Source: a bacterium SM23_31 (GTDB lineage Bacteria > SM23-31). From it: 5,183 bases of DNA. Below, piece after piece: positions 1 through 4,885 of the stretch (position 1 is its first letter; each line of letters starts with the position of its first letter). The notes beneath the pieces were generated by a model. The model saw nothing but the letters and a program-made list of their open reading frames with translations. It ran no database searches and was not told the DNA's origin. Location: assembly GCA_001304035.1 (NCBI GenBank), contig LJUD01000268.1, forward strand, positions 1 through 5,183, in the 5' to 3' direction. A program made the translations under genes and the position numbers.

Positions 1-1136
1 TTTTCGGTCTATATCCTTTTCCGGATGAGAAGTACGCACAGGTTGAATTCGGATGGGGCGGCGGTATGGAACACCAGACCGCAACAAGCTTGTATGTTAC
101 GACATCAGGCGCAAATGAATACCTTGTTGCGCACGAGCTTGCTCACCAGTGGTGGGGTGATATGGTAACGTGCAGGGACTGGCATCACATCTGGCTCAAC
201 GAGGGATTTGCCACGTATTCGGAAGGGCTTTACCTCGAAGCGCGCGATGGTAGAGCAGCACTGAATGATTATATGCAGGATATAAAAAAACCAATAGGAT
301 ACTGGGGAAGCTTATACCGCGAAAATATCGATAACCTGTGGGATATTTTCTCAAATACCGTCTATGACAAGGGAGCATGGGTTCTCCATATGCTGCGGTA
401 TGTGGTCGGTGACGAAACTTTTTTTAACATTTTACAAACTTACGCCTCAGATCCTTTGCTGGTTTACGGAACTGCGGTAACCGAAGACTTTCAGGCGGTT
501 TGTGAGACAGTATATGGTGAAAGCCTCGACTGGTTTTTTTCAGAGTGGGTATATGGTGTCGATCGCCCGTATTACAAATATTCGTGGACTTCAATGAGGC
601 TCGAGGATTTATATAACGTTGCCGTCAAAATAGACCAGGTCCAGGATGGTATCATTTTTACGATGCCGCTTGAAATATATGTACATGGATTAGATAAAAC
701 AGATATATTCAAAGTAATCAACAACGACGTGCACAAGGAATATACTTTAATGGTGGATACTAACCCGATAAGTGTAACATTGGATGATTCGAACAAAGTA
801 TTAAAAAAGGCTGATCTTGTTTCAGGTGGAGTGGACGACGATCCGGGCGTATTACCGGACCTGTTCAGCCTTTATCAGAATTATCCCAATCCATTCAATA
901 CTGAAACAACTATCGAATTAAGAACAAGAATCCCCGCTTATGTAAGGATAAAAATTTACTCAATACAAGGGCAGGAAATAAAGACACTGCTTGCCCGGCA
1001 TTGTACACCCTCACTCTACCGGCTGACCTGGGACGGGACAAATGATTATGGGATGCCGGCATCGAGCGGTATCTATTTCATCAGAATGACCGCAGATTCG
1101 TTTGATGACGTGAAGAAGATGGTTCTTATCCGGTAA
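1..1136 (+). CDS. Secreted M1-family metallopeptidase with C-terminal sorting domain (5' partial)
   Basis: This is the C-terminal part of a zinc aminopeptidase-like M1 peptidase. The frame is open from base 3, giving 377 residues in the window; the N-terminus and signal peptide lie outside it. The ATG at 66 is an internal methionine inside the substrate-binding motif GGGMEHQT, the counterpart of GAMEN in aminopeptidase N. The zinc site is complete: HELAH (132-146) is followed 18 residues later by the glutamate of NEGFATYSE (Glu codon at 201). The likely catalytic tyrosine is in NTVYDKGAWVLHML (Tyr codon at 363). A beta-rich region follows. The last 88 residues (870-1133) start with LYQNYPNPFN, contain SSGIYFIRM and end VLIR, which matches the type IX secretion sorting/FlgD-Ig-like tail. 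The protein is therefore probably exported to the cell surface or medium to degrade peptides. The family call is very secure; true substrate is unknown. It converges on the minus-strand transposase gene. Confidence 0.95.
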   Translation, partial: FGLYPFPDEKYAQVEFGWGGGMEHQTATSLYVTTSGANEYLVAHELAHQWWGDMVTCRDWHHIWLNEGFATYSEGLYLEARDGRAALNDYMQDIKKPIGYWGSLYRENIDNLWDIFSNTVYDKGAWVLHMLRYVVGDETFFNILQTYASDPLLVYGTAVTEDFQAVCETVYGESLDWFFSEWVYGVDRPYYKYSWTSMRLEDLYNVAVKIDQVQDGIIFTMPLEIYVHGLDKTDIFKVINNDVHKEYTLMVDTNPISVTLDDSNKVLKKADLVSGGVDDDPGVLPDLFSLYQNYPNPFNTETTIELRTRIPAYVRIKIYSIQGQEIKTLLARHCTPSLYRLTWDGTNDYGMPASSGIYFIRMTADSFDDVKKMVLIR

Positions 1137-1152
1137 AATGTTTCAACAGTAA

Positions 1153-1221
1153 GGGCGAAGCATTCTTGAATACTTCTCTAAGATTAGGGTTTCCCTTTCG
1201 TCTATAATGCTTCGCCCCTAC
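1153..1221. repeat. Long GTAG-headed palindrome at the convergent 3' ends (REP-like)
   Basis: A perfect 12-bp inverted repeat joins 1153-1164 (GGGCGAAGCATT) and 1206-1217 (AATGCTTCGCCC), with 41 nt between the arms. The spacer holds a small hairpin, AGGG-TTT-CCCT. Read on the minus strand, the element begins with GTAGGGGC (1214-1221), the same octamer found at both ends of the repeat block inside the transposase gene. The right arm supplies the final codons of that gene (C-R-G-E-A-L-stop). The element lies between two convergent genes and could serve as a two-way transcription barrier, but it has no clear T-run, so that role is inferred. It is best read as a member of the same REP-like family with a different stem and a longer loop. 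Confidence 0.75.
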
Positions 1222-1870
1222 ATATCCAATTTTTTGGATTTTCCTCGTCCGCTTCCCAATTTAACGGATTATCTATTATATATTTTCGAATTTTATTTAA
1301 TTCATTTTCATTACGAATAATATGTTCGTAATAATTTCGCTGCCACAATTTTTTATGGAATGGTTTCCATTGATGGTTTTTTATCCCAAGGATATATTGA
1401 TACATTGTGAATGATTCAAATCGTCCAACCACATCCCCCAATGATAATCGTTTGACCGTAGGGGCAGGTCCCTGTGCCTGCCCGTATTTTCCATTGGCAG
1501 GTCCCTGTGCCTGCCCGTATTTTCCATTTGCAGGTCCCTGTGCCTGCCCGTTATCTGGATTCATCAAGGGGCGCCCACAGGGAGGCGCCCCTACATTTTC
1601 GTTATTCAATATGATAATTCCATGAAGATGATTGGGCATCAATGTATGTTCATCAATCTCAACAAAGGGGTAATATTTGGGTATTTCCTGCCATATTCTA
1701 TCCACTATTTTCCCGGCATCATTTAATTTCATTTCACCGTCTTCAATATCACCGAATAAACACAACCGCTTATTAACACACAAAGTTATATAATACATCC
1801 CCTTTGAGGAATAATCATATCCCTTCAAACGAATCGATCTTCGATGATGTTTGTCTGGATTATATTTCAT
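1202..1870 (-). CDS. REP-associated tyrosine transposase (RayT, HUH/Y1 family)
   Basis: This 222-residue protein belongs to the single-strand-DNA HUH nucleases related to IS200/IS605 TnpA. Such proteins act on dispersed REP hairpins. The N-terminus (HHRRSIRLKGYDYSSKGMYY, residues 8-27) is the family's usual opening. The metal-binding HUH motif is H81-L-H83 in LMPNHLHGIII. The catalytic tyrosine is Y180 or Y181 in WQRNYYEHIIRNE, followed by the conserved RKYIIDNPLNW. Residues about 93-138 are an insert rich in G, Q, A and P, containing GQAQGPANGKY twice and GQAQGPA once. It is encoded by REP-like hairpins at 1458-1594. The start is set at the ATG at 1870 because related proteins begin MKYNPDKHHRR. 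An upstream in-frame TTG at 1987 would add 39 residues that do not look like this family. A good AAGGAGG lies upstream but only 2 nt from the ATG. Both catalytic motifs look intact, so the enzyme may be active. Confidence 0.9.
   Translation of the reverse strand: MKYNPDKHHRRSIRLKGYDYSSKGMYYITLCVNKRLCLFGDIEDGEMKLNDAGKIVDRIWQEIPKYYPFVEIDEHTLMPNHLHGIIILNNENVGAPPCGRPLMNPDNGQAQGPANGKYGQAQGPANGKYGQAQGPAPTVKRLSLGDVVGRFESFTMYQYILGIKNHQWKPFHKKLWQRNYYEHIIRNENELNKIRKYIIDNPLNWEADEENPKNWICRGEAL
1465..1551. repeat. 33-bp tandem repeat, 2.6 copies, period of 11 codons
   Basis: Units start at 1465, 1498 and 1531. The first two differ at one base in 33 (second-last base G or T). The third matches for its first 21 bases, then diverges at about 1552. 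Each unit is a REP hairpin core plus the linker GTATTTTCCATT. Because 33 is a multiple of three, the array keeps the transposase frame and yields the peptide repeat GQAQGPANGKY on the minus strand. Only the first copy keeps the full GGGG foot. The later copies have TTGG and TTTG, which shorten the stem from 7 to 6 and 5 bp, as expected if the linker was copied along with the core by local duplication. Confidence 0.93.
1568..1594 (-). repeat. REP hairpin with GTAG foot (sense orientation in RayT)
   Basis: A perfect 8-bp stem, GGGGCGCC (1568-1575) with GGCGCCCC (1584-1591), encloses an 8-nt loop. Read on the minus strand it is GTAG followed by the hairpin, with loop TCCCTGTG. That is the same loop and the same GTAGGGGC head as the copy at 1458, but the inner stem is GCC/GGC instead of AGG/CCT. 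It encodes VGAPPCGRPL of the transposase insert. Confidence 0.88.
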
Positions 1871-1872
1871 AT

Positions 1873-1879
1873 CCTCCTT
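1873..1879 (-). promoter_or_regulatory. Shine-Dalgarno site AAGGAGG close to the RayT start
   Basis: On the minus strand, AAGGAGG ends only 2 nt before the ATG at 1870. This is much tighter than the usual 5-9 nt. It also overlaps the TAA stop of a 13-codon mini-ORF. No better in-frame start follows until residue 25, past the conserved opening, so the ATG at 1870 is kept. The spacing may lower translation of the transposase. Confidence 0.5.
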
Positions 1880-1919
1880 ACACCTCAAAATTCTCCCATT
1901 CGTGCTTGATGCGCTCCAT
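1878..1919 (-). other. Possible 13-codon leader ORF or gene remnant before RayT
   Basis: On the minus strand an ATG at 1919 opens a 13-residue frame (MERIKHEWENFEV) that stops at a TAA 7 nt before the transposase start, inside its Shine-Dalgarno site. The same frame runs back a further five codons to a TAG. The composition looks protein-like, but I do not recognise it, and there is no ribosome site in front of it. It could be a leader peptide coupling translation to the transposase, the worn-down tail of an older gene, or chance. Confidence 0.25.
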
Positions 1920-2049
1920 GAGTTTTTTGAATCGCTACTCACTGCGTATATTTTAAAGGATTTTTTAGTAGGAGGTCGTTTGACCAATCATGACAGCCTA
2001 ATTTTTTAAATCAGTCTTGATAAACTTTATAATTTCTGAATAAGGTGGT

Positions 2050-2088
2050 AAAAATACGCCGCAACAGGAATCCTGCTTTCACGGCGTA
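2050..2088 (-). terminator. Rho-independent terminator after the amidohydrolase gene
   Basis: On the minus strand a 7-bp stem, TACGCCG (2082-2088) with CGGCGTA (2055-2061), carries an inner hairpin (CAGG/CCTG at 2065-2075). It is followed directly by five T residues (2050-2054). It lies about 80 nt past the stop of the minus-strand amidohydrolase and upstream of the transposase gene, so it would separate the two. The inner part (GAAAGCAGGATTCCTG) resembles widespread intergenic palindromes, so it may have come from a repeat element. Confidence 0.65.
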
Positions 2089-2093
2089 AGACA

Positions 2094-2108
2094 CCCCGAG
2101 TACTCGAG
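2094..2108. repeat. Near-palindrome CCCCGAGTACTCGAG, copy 1 of 2
   Basis: The core CGAGTACTCG (2097-2106) is a perfect 10-bp palindrome. The 15-bp stretch matches 13 of 15 bases of CCCCGATTACTCGGG at 3240-3254, in the same orientation. The two copies flank the amidohydrolase gene, and each sits beside another hairpin. Confidence 0.5.
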
Positions 2109-2169
2109 ACAGTGAACTTAAAATGCAAACAATTTAATGACCTGAGTAGTAGCTATTCCAATCATTCAA

Positions 2170-3150
2170 TCACAGATTCAGCAATCCGGCTGCATTTCTT
2201 CCGGCTATTGCTGCTTTTTCCTTATCTGGTATATTCAATTTTTCGATGCTTTTCACCATTTTCTCCAGGCTACCAATCTGGTGCGGGTAGTCGCTGCCGG
2301 CTACCAGGTGGTCTGCGCCGGCAAAATCAACGGCGAGCTGTAACGCATTCACGTCAAAATTAACTGTATCGTAATAGAACTTTTTCAAGTATTCACTCGG
2401 TGGTTTGCCGATATTTTCCCTGCACTCCGTAAAGGCATAATATCCTCTATCAAGCCTTTCGGCAAGATACGGAATTGCGCCGCCGAGATGAGCGAGAACC
2501 CACCTGATACCCGGAAATTCCTCGACAACACCGCTGAATACGAGTTTCGCCGCTGCTAAAGTGGTATCAAAAGTGAACCCGACCAGCGGCATTAGCCAGT
2601 ATTCCGTCATAGCCTCGACACCAACCGGATTGATCGGATGTATGTATAGCACCGCCTGCAATTTCTCAGCTTTTTCGTAAAACTGCCAATATCGCCTGTC
2701 ACTTAGCGCAATACCGTTCACATTGCTGTACACCATAGCTCCACTAAGCCCCAGTTCGGTAACGGCGCGCTCGAGTTCCGCAGCGGAGGCATCAGGGTCG
2801 TTCAACGGGAGCGTTGCAAGCGCCGTAAACCGTTCGCTGTGTTCATCGACAATTTTTGCAAATGCGTCGTTAACGATCCGCGCTAATTCAGCCGCCCGTT
2901 CGGGTGATTCTATGTGAGTTCCGGGTGTGGTAAGTGTAAGAATCTGCTTATCTATGCCGGCATTTTTCAAAACCTCTTCACGAAATTCGATATCCCTATG
3001 CCCCGGAACGACGATGTTATAATCTCCAGGATAGTGAAGAAGCGGATTATTATCCGAATCAAAGGTTACTTTAACATTACTCGGGCCGGTTTTTATTTCC
3101 TCGAGATATTCCGGCGGGTAAAAATGATTGTGAAAATCGATTACATTCAT
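2170..3150 (-). CDS. Amidohydrolase family 2 protein, ACMSD-like metal-dependent decarboxylase/hydrolase
   Basis: A 326-residue TIM-barrel protein of the Amidohydro_2 family. Its closest recognisable relative is 2-amino-3-carboxymuconate-6-semialdehyde decarboxylase (ACMSD); members decarboxylate or hydrolyse aromatic or unsaturated acids using one divalent metal. Expected metal and catalytic residues are present in the right order and spacing: H7-x-H9 in IDFHNHFYPPEYL, H171 in YIHPINP, H221 in VLAHLGGAIPYLAERLDRGY and D287 in AGSDYPH. The family signature GFTFDTTLAAAKLVFSGV is at 191-208. Length is normal. The ATG at 3150 was chosen because it begins right at the conserved MNVIDFHNH, with AAGGG 8 nt upstream; the longer frame to 3204 runs into a REP-like repeat. 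No tryptophan or kynurenine pathway genes are nearby, so the true substrate is open. It is probably cytoplasmic, since there is no signal peptide. It probably ends at the terminator at 2050-2088. Confidence 0.9.
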   Translation of the reverse strand: MNVIDFHNHFYPPEYLEEIKTGPSNVKVTFDSDNNPLLHYPGDYNIVVPGHRDIEFREEVLKNAGIDKQILTLTTPGTHIESPERAAELARIVNDAFAKIVDEHSERFTALATLPLNDPDASAAELERAVTELGLSGAMVYSNVNGIALSDRRYWQFYEKAEKLQAVLYIHPINPVGVEAMTEYWLMPLVGFTFDTTLAAAKLVFSGVVEEFPGIRWVLAHLGGAIPYLAERLDRGYYAFTECRENIGKPPSEYLKKFYYDTVNFDVNALQLAVDFAGADHLVAGSDYPHQIGSLEKMVKSIEKLNIPDKEKAAIAGRNAAGLLNL

Positions 3151-3177
3151 GGTTTTTTCCCTTTTTATTAAAATATT

Positions 3178-3202
3178 ACAGGTACAGGTTTTGTGCCTGC
3201 CC
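3178..3202. repeat. Decayed REP copy in the amidohydrolase leader
   Basis: The sequence from 3180 on the plus strand (AGGTACAGG, then TTTTGTG, then CCTGCCC) aligns with the hairpin at 1460-1483 with one gap. Its right half, GTGCCTGCCC, is identical. The GTAG foot is lost and the stem is down to about 4 bp plus one outer pair. It lies about 28-52 nt upstream of the amidohydrolase start, within the likely 5' leader. Confidence 0.65.
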
Positions 3203-3237
3203 ACAGGATAACATAGGGTCTACCTGATAATTATTTA

Positions 3238-3313
3238 CGCCCCGATTACTCGGGGCGGCTGCCGTTCATATTGCCGCCTTATCGGTAGCAGCAATCCCGC
3301 TCAGCGGGACTGC
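3238..3313. repeat. Cluster of three GC-rich hairpins between permease and amidohydrolase
   Basis: Three inverted repeats are packed into 76 bp. CGCCCCGA/TCGGGGCG (3238-3257) has an 8-bp stem and loop TTAC. GGCGGC (3254-3259) pairs with GCCGCC 13 nt further on. GCAATCCCGC (3291-3300) pairs with GCGGGACTGC (3304-3313) at 9 of 10 positions around loop TCA. On the minus strand, the last hairpin encountered is followed by an A/T-rich run rather than a clean T-run, so it is at best a weak terminator for the permease. The cluster looks like a repeat mosaic. The rest of this gap (3314-3387) is A/T-rich, with nothing I can name. Confidence 0.7.
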
Positions 3314-3387
3314 GTTAAATACTCACCGAATTTTAATAGTATAATGCATGCAATACCATAAAAATGGCAGGCGTCCTAAAATAACAA

Positions 3388-4719
3388 TCAAGATCCTCTA
3401 CTTCTCTTTTCTTTAGTCCAAAAATAATATACCGGCAAACCGATTGCAACAAGAAAAAGACCGAAAATACTTTCCCGCGGATCAGAAATGATCTGGTTTA
3501 CCGGTATTACAAATGATGAAATAATAAAAAGTACCGGAACAACGGGATAGCCCCAGACATTAAAAACGCGTACAACGCCGGACCTGCGGCGCAGTATGAA
3601 TAAACCTATTGTCATTAATCCGAAAAATATCCACTCGGTATAGACAACCCTTGTGAAAAGTGCCCGGTATGTGCCGGTGATAACTAATACGGAAGACCAG
3701 ACAGCCTGGATTACAATTGCCTTGTAGGGTGTTCTGTACTTCGGATGTATTTCTCCAACCCACTTAAACAGCAGCCCGTCCCGGGCCATGGAGAAATATA
3801 CCCGGGGACCGGCGAGAATAATACCGCTCACAGAGCCGAATGTCGAGAAAATAACGATCCCCGACATAATCGCACCGCCGCCGGAACCGACAAGAGCATC
3901 CGCCGCATCGGCAGCGATTCGTGTGGAAGATGCAACGGTATCAAGCGGCAGAATATACATATACACGGCATTCAATGCAATATAACAAACGGTTACAATC
4001 ATAATGCCGAGTATTAAAGCCAGTGGAATTGTCTTCTTCGGATTGATGGTTTCCTCAGCATTGTAGGTAACCATATGCCAGCCGCCGAATGCAAAAAGCC
4101 CCGCAACAAGGGCAAGAAAAAAGTCATTTATTGATATTTCAGTATGTATAATTTCGCCGGTTGCAAAATGCTCTGGGATTCTGGAACCGAGCGAAAAACC
4201 AAACACAATTATTGCAATTACTGCTATTACCTTACCCAGAGTAAAAAGCGTTTGCAGTATGCTTCCATGCTTGACACCGAGATAATTTACTGCAGAAAGT
4301 ACAAATATTAATGCAACGGCAACCGCTTTTATACCGGAATTACCCATCGGGAAAAAATATGCCGTGTATCGGGCAAAAATCATCGCAACTGCGGCAATAA
4401 TGCCGGAGTGCATACTCCAGAACATAGCCCAGCCCCATAAAAAGCCTACTGAGGGAGTATACGCTTCACTTAAAAATACATATACGCCGCCGCTGCGCGT
4501 AAAAATAGATGCCAATTCAGCGCATACCAGGGCGCCGAAAAGCGTCAGTATACCGGATATAAACCAGACCAGAAAAATTCCTGGTATGGAGGGTACCTGC
4601 CCCGTGATCTCCGAAGGCTGGACAAATATAGATGCGCCGATTATAGTGCCTACAACCATTGCGGTTGCATGGGGAAGTCCGATTGCCCGCCGTAATTCGG
4701 GTGATTTTTCAGTATTCAT
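3388..4719 (-). CDS. APC-superfamily amino acid permease (LAT/SteT-like exchanger)
   Basis: A 443-residue inner-membrane transporter of the amino acid-polyamine-organocation superfamily, closest in look to the L-type (LAT) and SteT serine/threonine exchangers. Twelve hydrophobic segments can be placed at about 17-38, 46-70, 92-115, 128-148, 154-178, 199-222, 232-257, 281-305, 333-352, 357-376, 389-407 and 416-434. Family hallmarks are the unwound helix 1 motif GTIIGASIF (24-32), the helix 6 motif FAFGGWHMVTYNAEE (209-223) followed by NPKKTIPLALI, and GPRVYFSMARDGLLFK (304-319) after helix 8. The ATG at 4719 was chosen because it gives the normal short polar N-terminus; the frame extends 10 codons to a TTG at 4749 with no clear ribosome site. 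No Shine-Dalgarno is evident before 4719 either. Substrate is not readable from sequence: amino acid exchange is the family role. It stands alone between a terminator and a hairpin cluster. Confidence 0.92.
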   Translation of the reverse strand: MNTEKSPELRRAIGLPHATAMVVGTIIGASIFVQPSEITGQVPSIPGIFLVWFISGILTLFGALVCAELASIFTRSGGVYVFLSEAYTPSVGFLWGWAMFWSMHSGIIAAVAMIFARYTAYFFPMGNSGIKAVAVALIFVLSAVNYLGVKHGSILQTLFTLGKVIAVIAIIVFGFSLGSRIPEHFATGEIIHTEISINDFFLALVAGLFAFGGWHMVTYNAEETINPKKTIPLALILGIMIVTVCYIALNAVYMYILPLDTVASSTRIAADAADALVGSGGGAIMSGIVIFSTFGSVSGIILAGPRVYFSMARDGLLFKWVGEIHPKYRTPYKAIVIQAVWSSVLVITGTYRALFTRVVYTEWIFFGLMTIGLFILRRRSGVVRVFNVWGYPVVPVLFIISSFVIPVNQIISDPRESIFGLFLVAIGLPVYYFWTKEKRSRGS

Positions 4720-4759
4720 TCTGTTATTTTTATTACAACTTTTACGCAAGAATTTTCTT

Positions 4760-4793
4760 AATCCTGTTTATCCTGTCTGAATCATAAAGGATT
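4760..4793. repeat. ATCCTGT direct repeat, 9-bp period, with inverted end
   Basis: ATCCTGT occurs at 4761-4767 and again at 4770-4776. AATCCT (4760-4765) is inverted as AGGATT at 4788-4793. On the minus strand this reads as ACAGGAT units in the leader or promoter region of the permease. I recall similar ACAGGAT-type short-period repeats from intergenic DNA of several bacterial genomes, but cannot verify that here. Confidence 0.5.
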
Positions 4794-4812
4794 TTAAGCT
4801 GTATATTTTAAA

Positions 4813-4848
4813 ACAAAAAAAGAGCACAGGAAAACTCCCTGAGCTCTT
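4813..4848 (-). terminator. Strong rho-independent terminator after malate dehydrogenase
   Basis: On the minus strand the arms AAGAGC (4843-4848) and GCTCTT (4820-4825) pair. After one A-A mismatch, CAGG and CCTG continue the stem, giving 10 pairs around a 7-nt loop (4831-4837). A run of seven T residues (4814-4820, partly in the stem) and then GTTTT follows. It starts 38 nt past the malate dehydrogenase stop and isolates that gene from the permease. Confidence 0.88.
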
Positions 4849-4885
4849 ATACTTTTCGGGGTGCATTGAATCTACCATGCAATTT

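Larger units (their letters stand above)
1458..1594. repeat. REPIN-like block of REP hairpins inside the RayT gene
   Basis: The block is bounded by an 8-bp inverted repeat, GTAGGGGC at 1458-1465 and GCCCCTAC at 1587-1594. It holds four hairpins. Three point rightward (from 1461, 1496 and 1530) and one points leftward (1568-1591). The first has a 7-bp stem, GGGCAGG (1462-1468) with CCTGCCC (1477-1483), around the loop TCCCTGTG. Two REPs in inverted orientation within about 140 bp resemble the BIME/REPIN units that RayT enzymes mobilise in gamma-proteobacteria. The whole block is translated in frame as part of the transposase. The repeat structure is seen directly; mobility by this enzyme is inferred. 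Confidence 0.85.
1871..2169. other. Intergenic gap between RayT and amidohydrolase
   Basis: The gap holds the transposase ribosome site, a 13-codon mini-ORF, an A/T-rich stretch (1992-2054) that could hold the transposase promoter, the terminator at 2050-2088 and a palindrome at 2097-2106. Short open frames exist on the minus strand, but none has a recognisable product. No convincing -35/-10 pair was found. Confidence 0.5.

Noticed and set aside
1465..1551. Possible CRISPR array (regularly spaced identical cores)
   Set aside because: The linkers between cores are also repeated rather than unique, the period is only 33 bp, and the array lies inside a coding frame.
1407..1625. Plus-strand 72-codon frame with repeated AGPCACPYFP
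   Set aside because: It is antisense to the RayT insert and exists because the 33-bp repeat is open in several frames. RayT motifs on the other strand are decisive.
1871..1987. N-terminal extension of RayT to position 1987
   Set aside because: It would start at TTG without a ribosome site, and its 39 residues do not resemble the family, whose members begin at MKYNP.
2112..2363. Plus-strand 83-codon frame
   Set aside because: It mostly overlaps the 3' end of the well-supported amidohydrolase on the other strand and shows no family features.
3151..3204. N-terminal extension of the amidohydrolase to 3204
   Set aside because: The added residues are encoded by the decayed REP repeat, and the conserved fold begins at MNVIDFHNH.
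3338..3366. TATACT -10 box on the minus strand upstream of the amidohydrolase
   Set aside because: No acceptable -35 hexamer lies at 16-18 bp, the region is A/T-rich, and a hairpin cluster separates it from the gene.
3745..4017. Plus-strand frames across the permease gene
   Set aside because: They are antisense to the permease, and their composition reflects the codon pattern of the real gene.
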